Positions 36,447-45,545 of a DNA stretch of 64,000 nt are shown piece after piece (the stretch's first letter is position 1; every line of letters begins with the position of its first letter). Origin of the DNA: Mesorhizobium sp. WSM2240 (lineage in GTDB: Bacteria; Pseudomonadota; Alphaproteobacteria; Rhizobiales; Rhizobiaceae); NCBI RefSeq assembly GCF_040438645.1, contig NZ_CP159253.1, positions 1,364,001-1,428,000 of the forward strand. The letters run 5' to 3'. The notes under the pieces were generated by a model. That model was not told the origin of the DNA, ran no database searches, and worked only from the letters and a program-made list of their open reading frames with translations. The position numbers and the translations under genes were made by a program.

Positions 36447-37316
36447 TCAAAGGCCGAAGCGGCCCCATAGCGCGCGCTCGTCGGCTGCTTCGATCAGGCC
36501 GGCTGCGGCTGCGCCCGCAATATCGGGCGCGGAAAACCCGCGCGACGATCCGAACAAGCCGAGCTTGCGGCCGAACAGTCCCCGCGGCGGCGTGATCAGC
36601 TTGAGGTTGGTCTTTGCTCCATAGCGGTCCTTGAGCACGGTGCGAATGTCGCCCAGCGCGTCGACCAGTCCGAGCGAAACGCCCTTCTTACCGGTCCAGA
36701 ACAGGCCGGTGAACAGATCCGGGTCGTCCTTGAGCTTGCCGCCGCGGCGCTCCTTGACCATGTCGATGAAGGCCTCATGCACTTCGAGCTGCAGCGCCTT
36801 CAGCCGCTCGACATCTTCCTTTTTTTCCGGCTTGAACGGGTCGAGTAGCGCCTTGTTCTGCCCGGCGGTGTAGACGCGGCGCTCGACGCCGATCTTCTTC
36901 ATCATCTCGGTGAAGCCGAACGAGGCGGAAACCACTCCGATCGAGCCGACGATGGAGGAGGGGTCGGCGATGATCTCGTCGCCGGCGACCGCGATCATGT
37001 AACCGCCGGAGGCGGCGACATCTTCGACGAAGACCAGCACGTCCTTGTTCTTCTCGGCCGCGAGATCGCGGATGCGCTTGTAGATGAGGCGTGACTGCAC
37101 CGGCGAGCCGCCGGGCGAGTTGATGGAGATGGCGACCGCCGGGGCGTCGGGATAGGAAAACGCCTTTTCAAGCACGCCCGCCGTGGAAGCGAGCGACAGC
37201 GTCGGCCGGAACTGGCCGCCGCCGGCCATAATGGTGCCGTGCAGGCGCACGACCGGGATCGTCACCACACCCGGCCGCATCGACTTCGGAAGCAGGCGGC
37301 TCAAAAACTGTTTCAC
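36447..37316 (-). CDS. S49-family signal peptide peptidase (SppA-like)
   Basis: This 289-residue protease of the S49 family has INSPGGSPVQSRLIYKRIRD, the catalytic-Ser region DVAASGGYMIAVAGDEI, and the later catalytic-Lys candidate in YTAGQNKALLDPFKPEKK. It is the short SppA/SohB type. No cleavable signal peptide is clear, but a hydrophobic patch after residue 15 may anchor it. It is likely to digest leftover signal peptides at the membrane. Confidence 0.88.
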   Translation of the reverse strand: MKQFLSRLLPKSMRPGVVTIPVVRLHGTIMAGGGQFRPTLSLASTAGVLEKAFSYPDAPAVAISINSPGGSPVQSRLIYKRIRDLAAEKNKDVLVFVEDVAASGGYMIAVAGDEIIADPSSIVGSIGVVSASFGFTEMMKKIGVERRVYTAGQNKALLDPFKPEKKEDVERLKALQLEVHEAFIDMVKERRGGKLKDDPDLFTGLFWTGKKGVSLGLVDALGDIRTVLKDRYGAKTNLKLITPPRGLFGRKLGLFGSSRGFSAPDIAGAAAAGLIEAADERALWGRFGL

Positions 37317-37390
37317 AGTCAGGAATCTCCGATCATGTCTTGTTTCGCATGTAGGAATTCGCCGGAAAACCGCAATCCCGTCTGCGCAGG

Positions 37391-38158
37391 TCAGTCTCCG
37401 AAAAGCGAAGCCTGGCCGGCATTGATCGCCTCGGCGCGGGCGGAAAAGGCATCGCTCGAGCCTTCGTGCAGGACGAGCGGCGGCATCAGCGACAGCCCCC
37501 CGCGTGCGCCGCGGGTCGCGCGAAGCACGATGCGGATGGCCGGGGCGTTCGGGCGGGCATGCACCGGAACGATCTGCGCGGTACCGAAACGGCCGTCGAG
37601 TGCGGCAAGCATCGGAGCGAACGACACCGGCCGGGCGATAACGGCGACGCCGCCGCGCGGCCTGACGATGGCTGCCGCAGTCCGGAGCCAGGCTTCGAAC
37701 AGCCCGTCCTCCATAACATGCGCCTGACGCCGCAGATCATTGGGTGTGGCGCGGTCGATCTCCGCGTTGAAGGGCGGGTTCATGATGGCGAAATCGAAGG
37801 AGTTATCGGTAAGGCCGGCGGCCGTGCGCACCTTGCCGGTCAGCGCGACATCGGCTTCCAACACCCCGACACGGCCGCCAAGCCGCGCATTTTCGGGGAG
37901 GTCGAGGCTTTGGCGGGCATAGCCGGCCATGGTCGGGGAGTTTTCAACGAGAACCACGCCTGCCGCCGGGCAGCGCGACGCCACGGCGAGGCCGGCAGCA
38001 CCCGCTCCCGCCCCGAGGTCGGCGAGCCTGCCGGTAAAGCCGGACGGCACGGCGGCGGCGAGCGCCAGCGCGTCCATGCCGGCGCGGTGGCCCCCACGCG
38101 CAGGCTGCACGAGGAAAAAACTGCCGCGATGGAAGGCGTCGGTCGTCTGGCCGGGCAC
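37391..38158 (-). CDS. N6-adenine tRNA methyltransferase-like protein (TrmN6/YfiC type)
   Basis: This 255-residue SAM-dependent methyltransferase has the SAM motif LADLGAGAGAAGLAVASRCP and the amino-methylase signature IMNPPFNAEI (NPPF). The C-terminal segment PPLVLHEGSSDAFSARAEAI is family-typical. It probably methylates A37 of tRNA-Val or a related substrate. The start at 38158 is six bases from the end of the DUF2007 gene, so they are co-transcribed. Confidence 0.82.
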   Translation of the reverse strand: MPGQTTDAFHRGSFFLVQPARGGHRAGMDALALAAAVPSGFTGRLADLGAGAGAAGLAVASRCPAAGVVLVENSPTMAGYARQSLDLPENARLGGRVGVLEADVALTGKVRTAAGLTDNSFDFAIMNPPFNAEIDRATPNDLRRQAHVMEDGLFEAWLRTAAAIVRPRGGVAVIARPVSFAPMLAALDGRFGTAQIVPVHARPNAPAIRIVLRATRGARGGLSLMPPLVLHEGSSDAFSARAEAINAGQASLFGD

Positions 38159-38164
38159 GAGCGT

Positions 38165-38389
38165 CTAGCTTTCGCGCATCTCATTGCCGATGCCGGCGTC
38201 GGTGATCAGGCGGCGCGCGGCGGCGGCGTCATCGGCGGTCACCATGACACGGCGCGGCAGGATGCCGATCGAACCGTCGAGCACGCTCATATTCTGGTCC
38301 GCGACGAAGCATGCGATGCCAGCGTCGCGCAGCAGCGATTCGACGAAGGAGATGATGACGGTGTCGTTGGTGCGGATGAGCTCGATCAT
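38165..38389 (-). CDS. DUF2007 domain protein
   Basis: This small protein of about 74 residues starts MIELIRTNDTVIISFVESLL and continues with DAGIACFVADQNMSVLDG and RRVMVTADDAAAARRLI, typical of DUF2007 (putative prokaryotic signal-transducing protein). The ATG at 38389 is preferred because family members start there; the upstream ATG at 38449 would add a non-conserved 20-residue tail. It lies six bases before the methyltransferase gene. Confidence 0.78.
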   Translation of the reverse strand: MIELIRTNDTVIISFVESLLRDAGIACFVADQNMSVLDGSIGILPRRVMVTADDAAAARRLITDAGIGNEMRES

Positions 38390-38438
38390 GCGCGGAAGTT
38401 CGCAGGTCGCCGCCGCGATGTAAACCGGCGGGGCGGCG

Positions 38439-38555
38439 TTACGCTCCATGCAAGCGAAGCGCCTTTGTTTTCTCGCGCTTGATGATGCCCCATCTCGGCG
38501 TCGACACGCTCATCTTGCCTGGATGGTTCACGTCCTCGATTGCGATTTTCGTCAT
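38439..38555 (-). pseudogene. 38-residue mini-gene, possible internal-deletion remnant of a DUF6958-like protein
   Basis: This open frame of 38 codons has an AGGAG site eight bases before its ATG (38553-38555). It starts MTKIAIEDVNHPG and ends IIKREKTKALRLHG. From memory both ends look like the two ends of a roughly 95-residue DUF6958-type protein, with the middle missing. A shifted frame just after the N-terminus also reads DERVDAEMG, like the family's RVDA segment. It overlaps the region upstream of DUF2007. It could be a remnant or a true micro-protein. Confidence 0.35.
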
Positions 38556-38717
38556 GGCTGAGGCTCCTGGCGCGAATTGAACAGTCCTGATCGTGTCACA
38601 GGACGCGCCGCTTGGCTGATTCCGACAACGCGCCTAAATTTCTGCGCCAATTCGCCACTTGCCGGACACACCGTCGCCGCCCTAAATCAGACCGGTTCCA
38701 AGACGGGAGTACTGGCC

Positions 38718-39734
38718 GTGGGTGTCGTTCTCAATCTCGAAAACGGGAAGCGCGGATCAGCTTCAATCAAGGAACTCATCGGCCTCACGGCGGCCGATAT
38801 GGGCCGGGTCAACGAGTTGATCCTGTCCAAGGCTGGTTCCGACGTCGAGATGATCCCCGAAATCGCCAACCATCTGATCTCGTCGGGCGGCAAACGCCTG
38901 CGCCCGATGGTGACGCTCGCGGCCGCCCAGATGTTCGGCTATTCCGGCGACGGTCACGTCAAGCTCGCCACCAGCGTCGAGTTCATGCACACGGCGACGC
39001 TTCTTCATGACGATGTCGTCGACGAAAGCGGCATGCGGCGCGGCAAGAAGACGGCGCGCATGATCTGGGGCAACCAGGCGAGCGTGCTGGTGGGCGATTT
39101 CCTCCTCGGCCAGGCCTTCCGCATGATGGTCGATGTCGGCTCGCTCGATGCGCTGGACATTCTCTCGACCGCTGCCTCGATCATTGCCGAGGGCGAGGTG
39201 ATGCAGCTTGCCGCCGCCAAAAATCTGGAAACCACCGAGGACGAGCATTTTGCCGTGATCAAGGCCAAGACCGCGGCGCTGTTTTCGGCGGCCGCCGAGG
39301 TCGGGCCGGTGATCGCAGGCGCCACGCGCACCGATCGCGCGGCATTGCGTTCCTACGGCATGAATCTCGGCCTCGCCTTTCAGCTGATCGATGATGCGCT
39401 CGACTATGGCGGCAATTCCAAGGAACTCGGCAAGAATGTCGGCGACGATTTCCGCGAGGGCAAAGTGACCCTGCCGGTGATCCTCGCCTATCGCCGCGGC
39501 ACAGCCGCGGAACGCGAATTCTGGAAGCGCGCCATCGAGACCGACGCATCGGACGATGCGGCGCTGGAGAAGGCGATCGGCCTGATGACGCGCCACGGCG
39601 CGATCGCCGATACGATCGGGCGCGCCCGCCATTTCGGCGAGATCGCGCGAGACGCGCTCGCCCCGCTCGACGCCACACCGCAAAAATCGGCACTGGTCGA
39701 TGTGATAGACTTCTGCATCAGCCGCGTCGGGTGA
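38718..39734 (+). CDS. ispB: Polyprenyl diphosphate synthase (octaprenyl/decaprenyl type)
   Basis: This 338-residue trans-prenyltransferase makes the long side chain of ubiquinone. Both aspartate motifs are visible: LLHDDVVDES (first) and QLIDDALDYGGN (second). SSGGKRLRPMVTLAAAQMFG is the substrate stretch. GTG at 38718 is chosen because it matches the family length and follows GGGAG; the longer frame from 38577 would add about 47 non-typical residues. Chain length (C40 or C50) cannot be read here. Confidence 0.92.
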   Translation: MGVVLNLENGKRGSASIKELIGLTAADMGRVNELILSKAGSDVEMIPEIANHLISSGGKRLRPMVTLAAAQMFGYSGDGHVKLATSVEFMHTATLLHDDVVDESGMRRGKKTARMIWGNQASVLVGDFLLGQAFRMMVDVGSLDALDILSTAASIIAEGEVMQLAAAKNLETTEDEHFAVIKAKTAALFSAAAEVGPVIAGATRTDRAALRSYGMNLGLAFQLIDDALDYGGNSKELGKNVGDDFREGKVTLPVILAYRRGTAAEREFWKRAIETDASDDAALEKAIGLMTRHGAIADTIGRARHFGEIARDALAPLDATPQKSALVDVIDFCISRVG

Positions 39735-39776
39735 GAGCCGCCCTATAGCCATTCGGGCGACCCCTACGCCTTCAGA

Positions 39777-40625
39777 CTAGATGGCAGCCTTACGGCTCGT
39801 GCGGTCCGTAGCAGAGCTGACCGCGGGGCCTGCCAGTGTCCGGCCGACAGAACGAGCGAATTCGCTATAGTAGTTTGGGTCCTCGGTGCCCATCGCGCGG
39901 TCCCAGAAGGTGAAGTAGAGGCCGAAATTCGTCCGCGCACGGGCGTGATGAAGATCGTGATGGGTGACGGTGGTCAGCCAGTCGAACCGCGGTCGCCCGT
40001 CGGCGCGTGCCGGGAAGACTTCATAGCCGCAGTGGCCGATCGCATTACGCAGCATCATGTGGCCAGTGAAGATGAACGCCGCGAGAATGCTCGTCGGCAT
40101 CAGGATCATCACGAGCGGCAGATAAATCGCATTGACGAGCGCCTCGCTCGCATCGAAGGCGTAGGCTGTCCATGGCGAGGGATTGTACGAGCGGTGGTGC
40201 AGACGGTGGAACCAGCGGAAGAGCCGTGGCCGATGCATGATCCTGTGGGTCCAATAGAACCAGGCGTCGTGAGCCACGATCAGGACGATAACGTTGAGCA
40301 CAAAGTACGGCCAGCCGCGTGCTGCCGGATTTTCATAGACAGTGAGCAGGCCAAGCCGCACCGAGACGGCGATCGCCAATCCAATCAGCGAGAAGATCAG
40401 CACAGTTCTGAGAGAGGCAAGAATCTCGCGTCCCATCTGGCTCCAGCTGGGCTCTTCCACCCGGATCTTGCGCTTCGCCAGCCACCCGGCGAGCAGCGTG
40501 TTGATTACCAGGAATGTCCCTCCAGCCCCGACCAGATAGCGGTAGAGATCGCTCTGGAGAATAAACGGATAGATACCGGCGGCGAAACGGGCCAGCGTAG
40601 CGTGGTCGATGCAAGCGTCGAACAT
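39777..40625 (-). CDS. Membrane fatty-acid hydroxylase / sterol desaturase family protein
   Basis: This 282-residue integral membrane di-iron enzyme has the histidine motifs HDAWFYWTHRIMH, WFHRLHHRSYNPSPWTAYAF and a late THHDLHHARARTNFG. Several hydrophobic helices lie before and between them. The protein class hydroxylates or desaturates lipids (carotenoids, hopanoids, alkyl chains). The ATG at 40625 follows GGAAGGA by nine bases. The AraC-type regulator lies immediately upstream on the same strand and may control it. Confidence 0.85.
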   Translation of the reverse strand: MFDACIDHATLARFAAGIYPFILQSDLYRYLVGAGGTFLVINTLLAGWLAKRKIRVEEPSWSQMGREILASLRTVLIFSLIGLAIAVSVRLGLLTVYENPAARGWPYFVLNVIVLIVAHDAWFYWTHRIMHRPRLFRWFHRLHHRSYNPSPWTAYAFDASEALVNAIYLPLVMILMPTSILAAFIFTGHMMLRNAIGHCGYEVFPARADGRPRFDWLTTVTHHDLHHARARTNFGLYFTFWDRAMGTEDPNYYSEFARSVGRTLAGPAVSSATDRTSRKAAI

Positions 40626-40721
40626 CTTTGGGTTCCTTCCGTGGATGACGAAAGAAACCTGCGGCATTGTCGCGAGGCGGTCTGCGCGCTTACCGAAATA
40701 AGGATTGAATTCCGGTTCCGA

Positions 40722-41771
40722 TCAATCTTTTCCGGAATCGATCATCTGCGAAAGCTTCTGCGAGCGATATTCGGACGGGGTCTTGCCGGTCAATTGACGA
40801 AAGGCGCGATTGAAAGGCGCGAGCGACGCGTATCCGACACCGAACGCGATCGACACGATCTGTTCGCGCGACCTCACCGGGTCGGCCAGCCGCCGCTTGG
40901 CTTCCTCGATGCGGTGAGCGTTCAGGAAGGCAGCGAAATTCCGGTAGCCGAGTCCCTTTCCGATCAGTCGGCGGAGGCGATGCTCTGGAATGGCGATTTT
41001 GCTTGCGAGCGCGCCGAGCGACATCTCGGGTTCAAAGCACGCACCACTGCCCACCGCCGACTTCAGTCGCTTAAGTTCGATCAATTCGGCAGACGTCAGG
41101 AGATCGGATCTCGGCTGCGGAGCCTCCGCGGTCAAGGCAAAAAGTTCAGGCTTGGTTGCCGTCAGCGACAGAGCGAACAGGAACGACAGCGCAAAAAGCA
41201 TCAGCGCGTGAAGCGGACCGAGCCAAACGGGAAGCGTGCCATAGAGTGCGTATGTCTCGACGCTGGCGATTGCCATGCCCACCAGGGGAAGTATCAGCGC
41301 GATGGTCAGACGGAAGCGCCGTCTTGCGTCGACGAGATCGTTCCTGAAGTCCAGGACCGCGAGCGAGAAGACGTGGATCAGAAGCAGGACAACGGTCGCC
41401 TGATGCAGCAGGGCGCCGGCAACGAGATAGGTTCCGCCCCCCTGCCGCAGCCCATAAAATGCAAGCAGCAGTAGGAGCGGCACGAAATAGATGTGTCGCC
41501 ACTCGAAGGAATCGCGAAACAGCGCAATCCCGAACCACCAAAAGAATACCGGGGTGAGAACCGCAAGAAGCACGAGCGCCTCGCCCGGAACGCCCGGGCT
41601 GGGATCCGATACAAGCGTATAGGATGCTATGCCGAGGCAAAACAGCGCCCCGGCGGCCGTGACAAACCGCAAGGGCCGGAATCGCGCGAACTGCACCATC
41701 ATCAGCATGCTCAGCGCTGCGGCCGCGGCGCGCAGCATGAGGTCGGCCGTATAGAAGGGTTCCGATATCAT
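40722..41771 (-). CDS. AraC-family regulator with membrane-spanning N-terminal domain
   Basis: This protein of about 349 residues has an N-terminal region with six or seven hydrophobic helices (AAAAALSMLMMVQF; ALVLLAVLTPVFFWWFGIAL; YFVPLLLLLAFYGLRQ) and a C-terminal AraC HTH (LGALASKIAIPEHRLRRLIG; ISIAFGVGYASLAPFNRAFR-like; LTGKTPSEYR). It is a membrane-anchored regulator, possibly sensing a lipid-like or hydrophobic signal. The ATG at 41771 is chosen; a TTG at 41807 is an alternative. It lies upstream of the hydroxylase gene on the same strand. Confidence 0.85.
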   Translation of the reverse strand: MISEPFYTADLMLRAAAAALSMLMMVQFARFRPLRFVTAAGALFCLGIASYTLVSDPSPGVPGEALVLLAVLTPVFFWWFGIALFRDSFEWRHIYFVPLLLLLAFYGLRQGGGTYLVAGALLHQATVVLLLIHVFSLAVLDFRNDLVDARRRFRLTIALILPLVGMAIASVETYALYGTLPVWLGPLHALMLFALSFLFALSLTATKPELFALTAEAPQPRSDLLTSAELIELKRLKSAVGSGACFEPEMSLGALASKIAIPEHRLRRLIGKGLGYRNFAAFLNAHRIEEAKRRLADPVRSREQIVSIAFGVGYASLAPFNRAFRQLTGKTPSEYRSQKLSQMIDSGKD

Positions 41772-42064
41772 CGCGATCCAGTAAAACCTCTTTATCGCCG
41801 CTGGCAACGGGGCGACCGCGGATCGTCCAAAGCCGTCGCGCCGCCGCCTTGGACGGCATCATGTTCACCATGGCCGAATGTCGTCGTCGAGACGATGTGC
41901 TTTTTGGAGTTCCGCGCCTCAATGGCATACCCCGTTGCAAAAAGGTCTCGTGACCGGATTGTGAAGTGCGGCGGCATTGAACCGCGACCCTAAAAAGGCC
42001 ATGCTTTTGCGCTTCACGGTGTGACAAAGGTTCGCCAAGAGGCGGCGTGGCGGGAAGGATAGTG

Positions 42065-44062
42065 ATGCGGCAACGACGTTTGAGCTGGCTTGCGGGTGTA
42101 TCTGCACTGGCGGGATGTATGATGGCAGGGCTGCCGGCCGAGGCCAGGCAGACGGCAGAACCCGTTGAAATCGGCTCGTTTACCGGTGCCTATCTGGCAG
42201 CGCGCGTGGCCGAAGTGGACAACGATCTCGACAGCGCGATCACCTACTACAAGCAGGCGCTGGCCTTCGACCCCCAAAACCGGCAGCTCCAGCAAAGCCT
42301 GATGCTCGCGCTGATCGCACAGGGGCGATTCGACGAATCGCTGCCCTATGCCGAAAAGCTGAAGGCAGTTCCCGACATCGAGCGGTTCTCGCGCGTGGCG
42401 CTGGCCGTCGATGCGTTCCGCAAGAAGGATTATGCGGCTGCCGAGACCATGCTCAAGCTGGCGGTCGAATCCGACCTCGACCGGCTGATCACAGCCGTCA
42501 TGACCGCCTGGACAAAGTCCGGCGCCGGGCAAAGCACCGAAGCGCTGGCCGGCCTCGACAAGATCAAGGGCCCCGAATGGTACGCTCTGTTCAAGACGTA
42601 TCACCGCGCGCTGATCGCCGAGTCCGCTGGAATGACCGGCGAGGCTGAAAAGGCTTACCAGGCAACGTTCGACAATGTCTCGGCCGGGGGTGCTGCGCCC
42701 GAGACCTGGATCCGCGTGGCCGAGGCTTATGCCGGCTTCCTCGCCCAGCGCGGCGACAAGGACAAGGCGATCGAGGTGCTCGACAAGGCGGAGGAGTTTT
42801 CCACCGGCCGTCTACCGCTGGTGGCTCTGCGCGAAAAGATCGAAAAGGGCCAGCCGATTTCCCGCCTTGTCGCCGGTCCGGCCGACGGCGCCAGCGAAAT
42901 CCTGCTCAATCTCGGCGCCGCACTCAATCGCGGCGGCGGCGAGCCCTTCGTGCGGCTCTATCTGCAATTGGCGCTGGCGCTGAGGCCCGACAGCGATATC
43001 GTGCTTCTGCAACTCGCGGCGGTGGCCGAGCAGCAGGACCAGGCGGAGGAAGCGATCGCGCTCTATGGGCGCATTCCCGCGGACTCGCCGATCAAGCGCG
43101 CCGCCGAATTGCAGCTCGGCTTGAATCTCGCCGATCTCGACCGCCACGACGAGGCGATCGTCCATCTGAAGGCGCTGCTCGACGCCAACCCCGACGACAT
43201 GCGCGCCTATCTGGCGCTCGGCGGCGTCTATGCCTCCAAGGAGGATTACCGCCAGGCGGCGGAAGTCTACGACCGCGCCGTTGCCCGGCTGAAGGAGCCG
43301 ACAAACGGCAACTGGAACATCTTCTACCAGCGCGGCATCGCCTATGAGCGGCTGAAGGAATGGCCGAAGGCCGAGCCGAACTTTCGCAAGGCGCTGGAAC
43401 TCCATCCCGACCAGCCTCAGGTCATGAACTATCTCGGCTATTCCTGGGTCGACATGAACATGAACCTGGAGGAAGGCCTGGACCTGATCCGCAAGGCCGT
43501 CGATCTGCGGCCGAGCGACGGCTACATCGTCGACTCGCTCGGCTGGGCCTACTACCGGCTTGGCCGCTTCGAGGAAGCGGTGATCGAGCTCGAGCGCGCC
43601 GTGTCGCTGAAGCCGGACGATCCGGTGCTGAACGACCATCTCGGCGATGCCTACTGGCAGGTCGGCCGCAAGCTGGAGGCCACCTTCCAGTGGAGCCATG
43701 CGCGCGACATGAAGCCTGAACCCGACGTGCTGGCGAGCGTGCAAAAGAAGCTCACAGCGGGCCTGCCGCCTGCGGAGGGCAAGACCGCGCAGGATGCGCC
43801 GGTGAAGCCCGCGCCGGTTGAGGCAAAGCCTGCGCCGGCCGTCGACCCGGAAAAGAAGAGCGAGGCGCCGGCGCCGGTCGAGACGCTTGCCGCCACGCCC
43901 GCGGCCTACAAGGTGCTGCCGGGGCAATCGCTGTGGTCGATCGCCGACGATGTGCTCGGCAATGGCGGGCGCTACATCGAAATCCTAAATCTCAATCCGC
44001 AGCTGCAGGGCAACCCGGGCCGGTTGGTGCCGGGGCAGGAATTGGTGCTGCCGGGGCAATAG
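42065..44062 (+). CDS. TPR-repeat lipoprotein-like protein with C-terminal LysM
   Basis: This protein of about 665 residues has an N-terminal signal/lipobox-like segment (LAGVSALAGCMMAGLPAEA), many TPR units (ITYYKQALAFDPQNRQLQQS; YLALGGVYASKEDYRQAAEV; YFRKALELHPDQPQVMNYLG-like), an Ala/Pro-rich linker, and a final LysM-like domain (YKVLPGQSLWSIADDVLGNG). It probably sits in the envelope and binds peptidoglycan. ATG at 42065 follows AAGGA. It stands upstream of a strong hairpin and glyQ. Confidence 0.85.
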   Translation: MRQRRLSWLAGVSALAGCMMAGLPAEARQTAEPVEIGSFTGAYLAARVAEVDNDLDSAITYYKQALAFDPQNRQLQQSLMLALIAQGRFDESLPYAEKLKAVPDIERFSRVALAVDAFRKKDYAAAETMLKLAVESDLDRLITAVMTAWTKSGAGQSTEALAGLDKIKGPEWYALFKTYHRALIAESAGMTGEAEKAYQATFDNVSAGGAAPETWIRVAEAYAGFLAQRGDKDKAIEVLDKAEEFSTGRLPLVALREKIEKGQPISRLVAGPADGASEILLNLGAALNRGGGEPFVRLYLQLALALRPDSDIVLLQLAAVAEQQDQAEEAIALYGRIPADSPIKRAAELQLGLNLADLDRHDEAIVHLKALLDANPDDMRAYLALGGVYASKEDYRQAAEVYDRAVARLKEPTNGNWNIFYQRGIAYERLKEWPKAEPNFRKALELHPDQPQVMNYLGYSWVDMNMNLEEGLDLIRKAVDLRPSDGYIVDSLGWAYYRLGRFEEAVIELERAVSLKPDDPVLNDHLGDAYWQVGRKLEATFQWSHARDMKPEPDVLASVQKKLTAGLPPAEGKTAQDAPVKPAPVEAKPAPAVDPEKKSEAPAPVETLAATPAAYKVLPGQSLWSIADDVLGNGGRYIEILNLNPQLQGNPGRLVPGQELVLPGQ

Positions 44063-44070
44063 CATGACGT

Positions 44071-44099
44071 CTTCCTTCTCCCACAGGGGGAGAAGGAAG
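44071..44099. terminator. Perfect 12-bp hairpin after the TPR/LysM gene
   Basis: CTTCCTTCTCCC (44071-44082) pairs perfectly with GGGAGAAGGAAG (44088-44099) across a five-base loop, nine bases after the TPR gene stop. There is no T-tract, so it may be a terminator-like stem or a small repetitive element. Confidence 0.5.
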
Positions 44100-44167
44100 A
44101 GGTCGCCTTGACCCATCGCTACTGCCGCACTAGAGCCTTGGCGGTTCCCATCGCAGAGGCCCCGCCC

Positions 44168-45091
44168 GTGACCTTGCCAGCCCACATGCACCCCAGCCGC
44201 TCGTTCCAGGGGCTGATCCTGACGCTCCACAATTATTGGGCGGATTATGGCTGCGTGGTGCTGCAACCCTACGATATGGAGGTCGGCGCGGGTACCTTCC
44301 ACCCGGCCACCACGCTGCGCGCGCTCGGCCCGAAGCCCTGGCGCGCCGCCTATGTGCAGCCGTCGCGCCGGCCGAAGGACGGCCGCTACGGCGAGAACCC
44401 GAACCGGCTGCAGCATTATTACCAATACCAGGTGATCCTGAAGCCGAACCCGCCGAACCTGCAGGAGCTCTATCTCGGCTCGCTGGCGGCTATCGGCATC
44501 GACCCGCTCACGCACGACATCCGCTTCGTCGAGGACGATTGGGAAAGCCCGACGCTCGGCGCCTGGGGGCTCGGATGGGAATGCTGGTGCGACGGCATGG
44601 AAGTGTCGCAGTTCACTTACTTCCAGCAGGTCTGCGGCATAGAATGCGCGCCTGTGGCCGGCGAGCTAACCTACGGGCTGGAGCGGCTGGCCATGTATGT
44701 GCAGGGCGTCGACAATGTTTATGACCTGAACTTCAACGGCCGCGAGGGCGCGGAAAAGGTCACCTATGGCGACGTTTTCCTGCAGGCCGAGCAGGAATAT
44801 TCGCGTCACAATTTCGAATATGCCGACACGGCGGTGCTGCTTCGGCATTTCGACGACGCCGAGGCCGAATGCCAGGCGCTGCTGAGGGCTGGGGCGGGCG
44901 GTGGTTTTCACCGCATGGTCTTTCCGGCCTACGACCAGTGCATTAAGGCCAGCCACGTCTTCAACCTGCTCGATGCGCGCGGCGTGATCTCGGTGACCGA
45001 ACGGCAGAGCTATATTCTGCGGGTCCGCAATCTCGCCAAGGCATGCGGCGAAGCGTTCTTGCAGACGGAGGCCGGCGGGCTGGCTGCCTGA
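44168..45091 (+). CDS. glyQ: Glycyl-tRNA synthetase alpha subunit
   Basis: GlyQ holds the catalytic site for glycine activation in the alpha2-beta2 enzyme. The family segments are complete: [59 protein letters not shown] and [16 protein letters not shown]. The GTG at 44168 gives the usual short leader before [11 protein letters not shown] at 44186 is an alternative. The length of about 307 is normal. glyS follows after a 450-bp gap holding a small opposite-strand ORF. Confidence 0.93.
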   Translation: MTLPAHMHPSRSFQGLILTLHNYWADYGCVVLQPYDMEVGAGTFHPATTLRALGPKPWRAAYVQPSRRPKDGRYGENPNRLQHYYQYQVILKPNPPNLQELYLGSLAAIGIDPLTHDIRFVEDDWESPTLGAWGLGWECWCDGMEVSQFTYFQQVCGIECAPVAGELTYGLERLAMYVQGVDNVYDLNFNGREGAEKVTYGDVFLQAEQEYSRHNFEYADTAVLLRHFDDAEAECQALLRAGAGGGFHRMVFPAYDQCIKASHVFNLLDARGVISVTERQSYILRVRNLAKACGEAFLQTEAGGLAA

Positions 45092-45103
45092 TTCAGGCGG
45101 TGC

Positions 45104-45286
45104 TTACCCCGGCCGGGCCGTGCCAACCATTGTGAACTCCTGCAAGCTGGTCTGGCTGGCAGAACCCGCCATTGTCTGGAGCGCCTTGCGGACGCCGGGC
45201 ATGCGGGCTTCATCCGATCCGCCGAGAGATGCCGCCAGGCAGGCGCTTAGCGCAAGAAGCTGGAGGAGGGTCGAGGCCGTTTTCAT
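45104..45286 (-). CDS. Small putative lipoprotein (60 residues)
   Basis: The N-terminus MKTASTLLQLLALSACLAAS has a signal peptide ending in the lipobox LSAC. The remainder is short (KALQTMAGSASQTSLQEF). The ribosome site is weak. It lies on the opposite strand between glyQ and glyS, where these genes are normally adjacent. It is either a real small secreted protein or a chance ORF. Confidence 0.4.
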   Translation of the reverse strand: MKTASTLLQLLALSACLAASLGGSDEARMPGVRKALQTMAGSASQTSLQEFTMVGTARPG

Positions 45287-45545
45287 GGTCGTTGTCCGTG
45301 ACGTTCAGTGTCGATCGTTCTGTGTTCCGGGTCGGCGAAATGGTTCACACACAGGCCGCAGATTTCCCGGTCTGAGCGTTGGTCGCTTCAGCGCAGCATT
45401 CGGTTCATGGAAATCTGCCCGTAGGACGAATGGGCTCGCCGCGGTCCGACAGGCGGGCGAATGATTTTTGCGGATTGCCCGTGAAGGGTGACAGCGCGCG
45501 GCCGACTTGCTATGCCCGCGCGAACCTTTTCCTAGAGACCGAACT

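Noticed and set aside
37466..38482. 338-codon plus-strand frame over the methyltransferase and DUF2007 genes
   Set aside because: It is antisense to two genes with clear motifs.
39945..41474. 509-codon plus-strand frame over the hydroxylase and AraC genes
   Set aside because: It crosses two well-supported opposite-strand genes and shows no domain.
41808..42064. Possible promoter or small RNA between the AraC and TPR genes
   Set aside because: No convincing -35/-10 pair, hairpin or conserved pattern was seen. Nothing is annotated there.
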